Shown here: one piece after another, positions 1-10,125 of the stretch
How positions within the stretch are numbered: the first letter of the stretch is position 1
How the letters are laid out: each line of letters begins with the position of its first letter
Source of the DNA: Cristatella mucedo
Taxonomy: Eukaryota > Bryozoa > Phylactolaemata > Cristatellidae
Assembly (NCBI GenBank): GCA_009760855.2
Contig: WPIO01000001.1
Location: 11,420,001-11,484,000, forward strand
Direction: 5' to 3'
DNA length: 64,000 nucleotides
Notes under the pieces: generated by a model
Databases searched by the model: none
What the model saw: only the letters and a program-made list of their open reading frames with translations
Told to the model about the DNA's origin: nothing
Position numbers and translations under genes: made by a program

Positions 1-1700
1 ACGTATTGAGATGTTACATGGAAAGAAAATTGGAGCTTGGTGCAGCCGATTTCTCGTCGATTTGCCACGAATTTCGGTATTGGTCCCTGCCATTGCAATC
101 GATTGCCGTGTATTGTTGACAATTAACGTGCAAAATAGCTTGAAAGTCCTACGATTTCACTTTTAGCACAAAGAAATGTGAAAGGCGCTGACAATCGCCA
201 CTTTGTGCAGCCAATTTAGTGTCAACTCGCCACGGATTGTAGTAGATTGCTGCTTCGAGCCGAGCGGTTGCCGTAGATTGCCATGCATTGCCCGAGATTG
301 TACGAGCGCAATTGCTTAAAATGATGTGGCCGACTTTAACCAGTGTGCTTTGTAGCATGCATTAAAAATTGAAGCATTGCGAAACCGACTTCAGGGCATT
401 TTGCATCAGATTGATGTAAATTGAGGTATTGACCTGGGCCATTGCAGTCGATTGCAGTGCATTGCTGCCGAATGATCGAGGCAATTGTAGTAAAATTGTG
501 CGATTACACAATAATCGAAAATTAGAGCAACTTACAATCGCTATTAGAGCTTAAAGTGTACATATTCTGGTCGTTTTTCGGCGGGTTGCGGTACATTGAC
601 GTACTGGCCCGGGCAGTTGCAGTCGATTGCAATGAATTGCTACAGAATAGCCAAGGCAATTACAGTAAAGCTGTGCAAGTATACAATAACCGAAGAGTAT
701 AGCAGCGTGCAATCATAATTAGAGCTTCTAGTGTACGCGTTATGGTCGCTGTCTAGCAGATTGCAGCGGATTTCGGCGGATTGGGGTGGATTGCGGTATG
801 GGACCGGTTTGTTGCAGTCTATTGCAATTCATTGCATGAGAACTCGTGTGCACAATGGAGCGAAATTGTGTGGATGCACTTTGAACTGAGTCTAGTCTTA
901 TACGCATTGTCAATTAGAGCTTCGCGATGGCGATTTGAGGATGATTTGCAGTGGAATAGAGTGGATTGCGGTAGTTTTCTAGGTCATTTCAGGCGATTGC
1001 CGTCGATTGCCACAGTGCGAGGTTGCACAATTCTTTTTATTTTACGTGGCTGTGCACACAGCAGGGTGCATTTTAATATGCAATAAAAACTGGTGCTCGG
1101 CGCAATGTATTTCGATTGTTTATGCGGTGGATTATGTGGATTGAAGTGGATTTCGGTATTGGCCCGGGCTACTGCAGTCGATTGCAGCGCATCGCACGAG
1201 AACGGCCGTGCCAATGCAAGTGAAATTTTTAATGCAATTTTCGCAGAGTTTGCTGTCATATGCAATCATAAAAGGAGCTTTTTGATCGGGATTTCTTTCG
1301 TTGCATGGTGGAATGCAGTGGATTGCGGTATTGGCCTGGGCCACTGCAACTTTATTTCAGTGGACTTCGTCAGAACGCGTGAGCGGAATCGCGCAAAATT
1401 TTTTTGGTACATTGTGCGTGTAGCGTAGTTAAATATCCAGACTTTTTGGAGCTGTTCGCAGCAGATTTGGGGTGGATATGAGGAGAACTAGAATGGATTT
1501 CGGTGGATTGCAGTGCAGGCGTGCGGCGTCAAAGCTCATTTGCATAAGTTCGCATTCGTGCAGCGACATGAAATTTTGTGGACAGATAAATTTGAACATT
1601 TAATACAATAGCAGCGCAAAATTTGAGCTCGGAAACGCTTACGTCTGGTCGTTGCTAGCCTAATTAGATTCGATTGCGGTGGATTGCGGTAATTCGTCGA
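1..1700. repeat. Degenerate tandem satellite, period about 178 bp
   Basis: A box like TTGCAGTCGATTGCAGTGC recurs at about 91, 265, 441, 616, 811, 992, 1171 and 1342, giving spacings of roughly 171-195 bp. Each copy is preceded by a GGTATTGGCCCGGGC-like segment, and copies near 541, 719 and 912 share ATTAGAGCTT. At least eight diverged monomers are present, with weaker traces near 1502 and 1675. The array runs off the left edge. The length is close to one nucleosome. Short ORFs in it are incidental. Confidence 0.75.
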
Positions 1701-2200
1701 ACCCCGTAAAAATGCCTGGTTCTCAAGATGACGTGACCGTGTGAGGTCACGCTGCGGGGATATACGCAACATAGCGCAGTCAACAGTACTCCCGTCTACT
1801 AATCGGCGGCCTGGAGTAGGTGACGAGCGTGGCGGTACTCGTAGTTTCTCTGCCGCGAGGACGGCGCTCCGATGCCTTGTGCCGTTTTGAGGCTCGGCCA
1901 CGGTCTGGTGCTTCGCCAAGATGTTCGTAGTCCGTTAAACCTCCTGACCACTGACGAACTCCATCCTTGAGAACCATATTACGGTAATCAAACGATCCAA
2001 CTTTGTCGAGCTCGCATAGGCAGCAGCTACTGACGTGAGAGCGACCAAAATACAAAAGTCTTTACATAACCCGCGCTAAGTTCCTTCGTTTCATCGAAGG
2101 CGGGCAGTGAGACTCCGAGATGAATCGGCCTATGGTCAAGGTAAAAGTTCGGTACAGTGAAGGTGAAGGATGACTAAAATTCCTCCTGCATTCGAGACAA
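1700..2200. other. Unassigned sequence after the satellite
   Basis: No coding, repeat or RNA signal recognised. Overlapping minus-strand ORFs have no family resemblance. Confidence 0.4.
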
Positions 2201-2690
2201 CCCAATCAGGCTCCTGTTACTCACTACGCGTCTGTCGTAAGCGCCCCAACAGTCACATAACACGACTTCTCACCGACCTGCACTGGCTTCCCAGTAAACA
2301 GATGATTAATCTCTCAAGGTTATAAGAAACATGATCGCTATTATTTAAGTTCTGTCACTCGCTTGTAGGTCCCTTCATTCTTTTGCTCCAGCCTACCCAT
2401 CCGAAATATTACCGTATCACGGCTTTTATCGTAGAGCCCACTCTTCTGACACAATAGGTTAAGCTTCGCCTCCAGGCAACATAAAGTCCTTTGGAGACAG
2501 CGCCCGATGCACTCCTAGAGACTGGAAGTCACTTCGACTGACATCATCAAATCTCCTGACCTGGCGACATATACAAGTAGCTGAAAGCCCACCTGCTCGT
2601 CACAGAGTTTGCTCGGCGTGCTTACTTTGCTTGCTGCCACTCTGCATGCTGCCACTAACCATTCTTTTCCAGCATATGGAAAGCACCTAG
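2200..2690 (+). repeat. Old LINE-A remnant (CR1/L2-like 3' part)
   Basis: Strongly decayed but recognisable by a stretch reading TDLHWLPSKQ at about 2275 and by 3' UTR words (tgctgccactctgcatgctgcc) at the end. It runs into a TA/TG microsatellite. Confidence 0.55.
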
Positions 2691-2715
2691 AATGAGATTT
2701 AATTCTCGGAGGCCG

Positions 2716-2931
<216 letters not shown>

Positions 2932-3329
2932 GTCATACTAGTGCACTCAATTGAAAGGCACATCAATGGTAGGGGCTATCATCCCCGCTTACAGTGCAAA
3001 ATAAAAGACTACTTGCCTGCTGCATGAATCGAAACCAAGATTTGAGTTCGCGAAGTGCCTTGCACCTTGCCCTGGGCTCAGAACTAGGGGCAAAATGTTA
3101 GCAGAAGATTCCGCTGCGATCAGAGTCCGGAGGTCTCTGCATGCAAAGTGAAATAAACTGTACGAGCTAAGAAACTGCTCGTGGTCTGAGGTCGCGCTCA
3201 CCATGAACCTGAGCAGCAGAAAGCCAATAATTGCATCTCATTTTTTATGAGTACGTGTAATTTTTTAATTTTCTTGTAATAACTGTGGTCCACTAGAACA
3301 GTGAACCTAGTTCCACCGCCATCGGCAGT

Positions 3330-4400
3330 CACGAAAAGCGAGAGTCAATTCGTAAGCATTTTAATGCCAACAGTTGGTGGCCGCTTGATGAGACCTGCCG
3401 TTGCTTCTGACAGGAAAAAACGATTATGTGCGACATTAACTTAGGTACAACAGTAATAATAAAAAAATACATTTTAAATATCGCTCTCAGAAAACTCGAT
3501 CTCTTTCTCGGCACTATACATTTGCTGCAATGAAAGTACGATCGCATGGTTAGTGGTAGCATGGTCAATGACAAGCAGCATAAAATGGTTCGGAGTGACA
3601 TGCACAAAGTCAGCATGCAAATAGGAGTAGTGGCAGCATGCACAGTGTCAGCACGCATCAGCACATAAAAGACGGATCAGGAACAGGGACTCTTGTAATG
3701 CTGTTATAAACAGGTGTTTCTAGTCTAGTTTCTTTTTAAATGTGGACAAGTCAGGAGATGTGACACAGGTCGGGATTCAGTTCCAGGCTTTGGGAGTATA
3801 CGAACTAAAGGCACGGTCTTCAAAGGATTTGAGCTTTTTTACGAGTTATAAGTAAACAGTTAGATTCCGAAAAGCGGGTGGTACGATGCTTAGCCTGGTG
3901 GGCCAGTCGATCTGACAGGAAGGCTGGAGCCAAAGAATAAATGGACCTAAAAGTGAGCAACGAAACCATGAAGTCAATGCGTTGCTTGACTGGTAGCCAG
4001 TGCAGGTCGGCGCGAAGTGTTGTGATGTGGCGACTGTGACGCTCACGACAGACAAGCCTTTCTGCAGAGTTTTTTCCAAGCTGTAAGTGCCTCATTGCAC
4101 AGTCCGGTCGACCAGCAAGCAGTTAGTGAAGTCGAGATGGAATGTTACAAATGCATTGACCAAATTTGTTGTAGTATCTCTGTCTAATTAAGTCCGACTT
4201 TTAGCAATGTTATGTAGCTACAAGTAGGCAGAATTGATTGTGGAGCGGATGTGGTCATCTAATGAAAGTTCGCTTTGGAACATGACACCTAGATTTTGTG
4301 CAGATTCAACAGGACATATACTGGCAGAGCCGATTGAACATTCCCAATTTCTAAATTACACTTGGTTTTCTCATAACTAGTAAGTTGGTATTATCATCTT
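3330..4400 (-). repeat. LINE-A 3' fragment (RT C-terminal region and 3' UTR)
   Basis: Minus strand. Residues LHWLPVKQRIDF and FLSDRLAHQAKHRTTRFSES near 3820-4095 belong to the C-terminal end of CR1/L2-type reverse transcriptases. The 3' UTR lies at 3460-3700. It is 5'-truncated, with stops and frameshifts. Confidence 0.8.
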
Positions 4401-5257
4401 TCAATTTAACAAAGTTGGCTGCCATCCATGTGCGAATGTCATCATTGCGTGCAGCAAAGATGTTGAGAGAGCTCGACGTGCTAGGTACAGGTAAGCATTA
4501 CAGTGTGGCCCCAGCATGAAGGCATTACAACCGGAAGTATATATGAAGCGGTTTGCCTTGCGAAAAAATATTCCAGGTATTACGAATGCCACGCTAAAAT
4601 ATGTGTCACATTAAATGCACATATTTGCTCGTACTACGGTCGCTAAACTAGAGCGAAGCCATTTAATCTAAATTTGTATCTGCTTCAAGATTAACACCGA
4701 TGGATTGGTGTAAACTTTTTTCTACGTGAGGATCTTAGGGTGGAGTGAGAGAATGAAGGGACTTGGAAGTGATTGACATGACCTTGACATCGATGCATTG
4801 CTCAATAGAAAAGCAGAGCAGGTCGCGGCGAAGTGGTGTCACGTGGCAGCTACGAAGGTCACTTCAGAGAAGTTGGGAGCCATCGAGCTCCTCACTGCAG
4901 CAAATGTAAAGTGCCTAGAAATATCTATAGAGTTCTCTGAGGGCGCTATATCAAATTTATTTTTTTTATTATTGTTATCATTATTATTGCAAGCATGTCA
5001 CTACACAGGGCGGAAGGGGAACCGCAAATTGAAAGCTGCAGTAGCCTAGACGAGACGAGACACGCCGCCGCGACCGTTAGAAAATACCTAGCCATAGCTC
5101 TTACTTCTCTAAACGCGCCTGGATGTTTGCAATTTTATATTTTTGAACGTCGTAGTAGACCTGATCATGGTGCTAAGCTTAAGGCCGCGATGCAACTCGC
5201 TACAGTTAGCACCGGCGTGCCAAGCCAGTTTACGGTAGAGCAGGTTTTGACTACGTC
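4400..5257. other. Unassigned intergenic sequence
   Basis: No gene recognised. A plus-strand LINE-like tail (agtgcctagaaatatctatagag, then a TTA-rich run) is visible at 4908-4990. Confidence 0.4.
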
Positions 5258-5520
5258 GGCACGGGATAATGATAATAATAATAACAATAATAATAATAAT
5301 GCACTTGATAAAGCGCCCTCAGAGAACTCAATCTCTTTCTATGCGCTTTACATTGGCTGCAAAAGGAAATGCAATTGAATGATGAGTAATATCATGCTTG
5401 ATAAGCAAACAACATGAATAGCGTGGTTATGGGTGACATGCACAGGGTCAGCATGCAAATGTTGTTAGTGGCAGCATGCACAGTGTCAGCACGCATAAGC
5501 ACGTGAAGGACGGAAGACCT
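5258..5520 (-). repeat. LINE-A 3' UTR with (AAT)n tail
   Basis: Starts with an AAT-rich tail at 5266-5300 (the minus-strand 3' end), then gcacttgataaagcgccctc and the standard UTR words. It contains no RT portion. Confidence 0.8.
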
Positions 5521-6490
5521 AGAAGGGCTCGCCCTCTGCCCCAGCAGGCAGATTTGGAAGTGCGGCGCTTCGCCGTAAGAGCGCCGCCTCCTCTGGAACG
5601 AGATCCTGCGAGAATCCTGTGCAGAAGGAGCGTCGTCGCTCGCTCTTCGTAGACGTTAATGAGAGCGAGCGCCCTCGAGCGAAGCGGAAGCGCTCGAGGG
5701 CGCTCGCGCGCGCGCGAGGCGAGCCACTCGAGCAGCCTTTTTAGCCGTCCCGCCCCCACCCATCCATGCAAAAGCTGGTAGTCTTTGTCCGGAAAACTCC
5801 GCGAGGTGGCATCCGCAGAAGGCGCGCAGGCTCTCAGAGGAGTCGCTCTCAGAGCCCGGTAGCCTCGCCCCGGAAGTACGGTAGCTACCGAAAGCCGCCA
5901 TCTATCGCGGCTTTGTGGACGAGGGCTTGGGCTGAATAAGTTTTGCTCATTTTGCCCAAATTGGGTCCCAGGCAAGATAAGCCAGGAACTACGTGGCCTA
6001 ATGCCAATATCCCTGCGCGACTTGGTACGGTTATTACCCGCAGGTCGTCGCTACTTCTCAGACCATGGAGCTGAATGAAAAGTGTAATTGTTAAGAAATG
6101 TATTAGCCGAATGATTCTGGAAGCATTTGGCCCTCTGAACACGACCCCCGAGGGACCGACTGAGAAATAGAGCGCTGAAAGCGGAAGTCGCGAAGAAAGA
6201 ATTCCCAGCGCCCAAGTGGGCCTGCGGGTCGCTTTCGGAGACTGAATCTGTTAGGAAAGGTTCACCGCTCGTCCGGCCTATCTAGCCCCTCTCCACTAAA
6301 AGTGTGATTCCTGTAAAAAAAAACGCGATCGTAGCGTGTTCTGGAAAATGACACTGATTCTTCGCACACATGGTGATCTATCCAGAGCCGTCCTTCAATC
6401 GCTAAATAAAAACCTGTGTACACATCATTTTGGGGAGAGTCTAAATCTCAGCGCTGGCGGAGCTTCTCCTGGAAGTCTTCTTTGATGCCA
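5520..6490. other. GC-rich unassigned block with a long perfect hairpin
   Basis: Much richer in CG than its flanks. Overlapping minus-strand ORFs (up to 175 codons) show no family motif and are Arg/Ala/Leu-rich, as expected of GC-rich noise. A CpG island for an unseen gene or a transposon terminus would both fit. Confidence 0.35.
5665..5707. repeat. Perfect inverted repeat, 17-bp arms
   Basis: Arms 5665-5681 and 5691-5707 are exact reverse complements (GCGAGCGCCCTCGAGCG) around a 9-base loop. Confidence 0.9.
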
Positions 6491-6610
6491 TTTAATAATA
6501 ATAATAATAATAATAATAACAATAATAAATTTCTATGGCACCTTCATAGAACTGAATCTCTTTCTAGGCACTTTACAGATGCTGTATAGAAAGTACTACC
6601 AAATGATTAA
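6490..6610 (-). repeat. LINE-A tail remnant
   Basis: (TAA)n at 6494-6528 followed by the minus-strand LINE-A 3' words (gaactgaatctctttctagg, then cactttacagatgctg). No RT portion. Confidence 0.7.
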
Positions 6611-6829
6611 AAAGAGACCAAAGGAACAGACAGCTTGAATCTGCGCCAGAATTGATCTCTGCCAGCAGACTTGCGTAGCCCCATATATAAATGTAAAAAT
6701 ATATTAGTCATATGTATAGCACCTTAAGAGAACTTTACCTTTGGGAGCTTTGTATGCGTCATATATACCAATAATCCGCGAGCTTCGTGTGGTTTTATGG
6801 TTTATTTCGGGTTTATGGTTGTATTGGTT

Positions 6830-8152
6830 TGTAGCGCCCGGCTGGCTTTGGCTGAATTTTAGCGCGAACAAGAGCTGTTCGGCGGCGGGCTAGAGCCCCT
6901 TTGTCCTGGAGCAGTGAGCCAGAGAGGAGCGTCAGTGCGGTTAGAGAGGAAGCGCTTAGGAGCAGGCCAGGAAGCTCTGAGACGAGCGGCGGCGATTCGG
7001 CCTTTAGAATTGGTCCGATACTCGCGGAAGCTGCTGATAGATGTTGGCTGGCCTGTCAACCCCCGCCTTCCCTCTTTCCAAGAAAGAATCTTCTGGAACC
7101 CATTCGCCATTCAAGCTGGACGGAGGTACCCTTCCAGTGGCCTGGGGACGGTAGTAATTCCTTTCTGTAATGGGCCAAGGTGTCCGGGCCCAATACCACT
7201 AAGCTCTTGCCCCATTGTCTCAGCCAAGTATTTAAGAGTCGAGCGACGCTCGCTCTGTGTCTTTTTGTCTGTGGTCTTCTGTCTTTGGTCCGGCTCCGCC
7301 GTCGGACTCGTTTTCTCTGGAAGCGAGGGAGGAGGGCGGGCTGTTCGCCAGCGATTGACGGAACAGGACGAGACAGCTCTAGGAGGATTCGGTGGAACCC
7401 CACCGAACACGGTCGTATCGCGCCCGAGCTGGCATTTTGTGTGTTCATTCGTGTTTTGTGTTTCTTTTGTGTCGTGTGTGTGCGCGCTAGCACGTACTCT
7501 CGGCATAGGGATTTGCCGGCGCGAGCTAGGCGTAGTCGGCGTGTGTGGAGCTCTAGTTCACCGGGTAGGGTTTAGGCTCCGGGTCGCGCTTCAGTGTGGA
7601 GAAGTATTTCCTCCGCAGGAGTGCTTGAGTTGGCGTGTGTGGAGTATTCCGGTCGCACTGGTGGAAACCGAGTTCTAGTTCACCGGGTAGGGTTTAGACT
7701 CCGGTTCGCACTTCAGTGTGGAGAAGTACTCCCTCCGCTCGAGTGTTTAAGTTGGCGTGTTTGGGGTATTCCCTCGGCACAGGTGGGAACGGATTCCTAG
7801 TTCACCGGTTAGGGTTTAGGGTCCGGGTCGCGCTTAGTGTAGAGGAGTATTCCCTCCGCAAGAGTGTTGAACGTGCGAGGAGTGTGGAGATAAAGCTGAA
7901 CTAGACGCGCAGCGACTTTGTGCGCTTGCGAATAAAGTTCAGTAAAATCCCCAATTTGTGTGTCTTGCTTCCAATTCACGCCGCGGACTCACGACCCCCT
8001 TTAGTAACGGTAAGCAGGTCAGCGCCAGAAACGCTCGTTTCGTGGCGGCCAGCTTATTGCGCGTAGGCGCGCACCGAACGGCATTAGGCGATAGGCTACG
8101 CCGCTAGGTAAGCGGCAGGTCAAGCTTACCCCGCCGAGCCTTCGGCGTTACA
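6830..8152 (+). mobile_element. Solo LTR (probable Ty3/gypsy or ERV-like), 1.3 kb
   Basis: The ends are TGTAGCGCC and GGCGTTACA, an imperfect inverted repeat with TG...CA termini. It is flanked by a direct repeat GGTT at 6826-6829 and 8153-8156. Inside are a TATA-like TATTTAA at 7229 and AATAAA at 7931, the order expected of U3-R-U5. No primer-binding site, gag or pol follows, so it is read as a solo LTR. A 254-codon ORF inside has no homology and is not called. GC is well above the surroundings. Confidence 0.65.
7553..7888 (+). repeat. 122-bp tandem repeat inside the LTR
   Basis: The word CTAGTTCACCGG occurs at 7553, 7675 and 7797 (CTAGTTCACCGGTTAGGG in the third), exactly 122 bp apart each time. 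The units are about 85% alike by eye; the third is incomplete. Confidence 0.88.
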
Positions 8153-8369
8153 GGTTTATGGGTTAAATGAGATTGTGGTTGAATGAGTTAACGCTTTTAC
8201 AAGGGGAGTCACTGCCTGGAGAGGAGCAAGCAGTGTGAAGCAGGACCGAGTGGAGAGCGGCGGCTGCGCGGTGTAACGCTGCGAGCTATGGCGGAATACA
8301 TTTGTGTTGCAGCCCCCTCGGTGCATGCATTTCGTCGTTTGTGTACCGACGCGTACTTGGTGCCAGAGC

Positions 8370-8475
8370 GTCAGCTCACACTTTACTTATGCCGCAGTGC
8401 TCGAGCCCACGACCTCGGTGGTCAAACTAGAGCGCCTTTAACCCTTGACCAAGCCAGGGCAGACGATTTATAGTA
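8370..8475 (-). mobile_element. tRNA-derived SINE head
   Basis: On the minus strand, a TGGCTTGGTCAAGGG-like A box and GGGCTCGAGCAC in the B-box place, with the GAGGTCGTGG stem shared with other SINEs of this window. Confidence 0.55.
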
Positions 8476-8479
8476 TCCC

Positions 8480-9600
8480 TCTGGAGAAGCTTCGGAGGAG
8501 CCGAGACGAGTCGCCGCCCGACAGGGCTGTCCGGTTCCTCTAAAAAAATGCTCTCCTTTACGAGAGAGCCTGAAGCATCGGTCGTACATACGCCATCATC
8601 ACGTTCCTTAGACTCACTTGTCTTACAAAAACTGTATTTTCCATTTGGATACCCTATGCAAAGGCTTGTCGCATCACGGAAGACAGGAGTTCGCTATTGC
8701 TATCGCGACACCCTTTATAAAGCATGCCGCTAATGAACCACAGGCAGCAGAAATAGTTGACGGCACAGAAAGAAAGGCAAACGCTTGCATAGTATCACTG
8801 GCTCAAAATTCACTAATCCAACACTCCAAAATAAAAATAAAAATATAAGCTTTCTTGCTCCCTTCGCAAATGTTTGGTGATTCCAAAGGTCAGAAGAATA
8901 TTGCCACAACGGCGCTGCTAGCTAGCGCTAGGTGGCCTGAAAGTTGGTGTGTGTGATTGTCAAATGAACTATGCGCTGTCTAGTTCCTGGTGAGATATCG
9001 TGCTACGAGTTTTGCCTACCGTACCGCTACCAGGTCATCATCGACGAGGCACTCGAGGCACAAGCAGCGTTCGTCATTCGACATTTGCGAAGATACGGGA
9101 TGCTTTATTCACAACATGGTAGCACCCCGCGGTTTCAACGAAGCATCATTCTGTATGCAATATATCTAATAGCTATGATAATACTTTTGGACGGCGCCCA
9201 TAGAGAATTTAATCGCTTCCGAGGCTCTTCACAGATGCTGTAACACACAGCATCCTCGCAATCCATCTTACCAGCAATAATTCACACAACGATTCCGATT
9301 ACTGCCGAGCCGCGTCAGGCAATGCTGCTTCTGCACATTATTCTGCACATCAAGCTAAGCGGTAGCAACACAGCTTAACTCCATGAAAAGACCGGCCATA
9401 GCGAAACAGCTGACACATTTTTAACCTCTTAAAGGCGAAGCTTGAGCTGACCAATAAGAACGCGTGCTAGAAGCTGTAAGCGGTGGTCACTGGGCCATCC
9501 CATACAGCGAGCCAAGTTATTCTATCACTTAGTGCCGTAGTAGATTGCTGCTACCGGTCGCTTCCCTTAATGATTTGGTGCCCATCTTTCCAACTTAGTC
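8480..9600. other. Upstream region of ACOT8-A, no gene recognised
   Basis: No TATA box or CpG island is apparent. A decayed minus-strand LINE-A tail lies near 9170-9243 (gcgcccatagagaatttaat, then cacagatgctg). Confidence 0.4.
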
Positions 9601-9625
9601 GATTTTGTGCGGTGTGAAGCAGGCT

Positions 9626-9792
9626 ATGATTTTGGCACGGTGTCCGTGCCGTGGTTACATGGCGGTGGTGAAAGCGGCTCGTTATGCTCACTGGACACAA
9701 CGAGCTCTCTCCGTTGCGAGTAGTCAGACTGAGGAAAACCGGCTTACAAAATCAGTGCTGAATCTAGAGGAAATCGACATAAACCTTTACAG
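9626..9792 (+). CDS. ACOT8: ACOT8-A coding exon 1
   Basis: Holds the N-terminus and the family motif SVLNLEEIDINLYR (human VTTVLNLEPLDEDLFR). It ends with two bases of the Arg codon before a GT donor at 9793. An in-frame stop lies at 9596-9598 and the next ATG is 9626. A downstream ATG at 9659 has G at +4 and could also be used. Confidence 0.88.
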
Positions 9793-9899
9793 GTAGCCTA
9801 AGTTCATTTTCGTTGTAATTTATCTCTTTTGCTCTCATCCTGTCTGTTACTGACTCTCTCCCTCGTAGTCTCTGTCTCACTTCCCCTCTCCCCTTCCTC

Positions 9900-9989
<90 letters not shown>

Positions 9990-10089
9990 CTCCCACTCTC
10001 TCCCCTTCCCAATCGCTCTCCCCCTGTCTCTCCCTCACCCCTCCCCTATATCTTTTATCCTCTCTCTCTCTCTATCCTCTCTTCTCTCT

Positions 10090-10125
<36 letters not shown>

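Noticed and set aside
1-1700. CRISPR-like array
   Set aside because: The repeats are long, diverged and about 178 bp apart with no constant spacer structure, and the genome is animal; this is a satellite.
5448-5975. 175-codon minus-strand ORF
   Set aside because: It runs from a LINE UTR into a CG-rich block; Arg/Leu/Ala-rich without family resemblance.
6914-7678. 254-codon plus-strand ORF
   Set aside because: It lies entirely inside the LTR and its tandem repeats, with no domain motif; GC-rich sequence has few stops.
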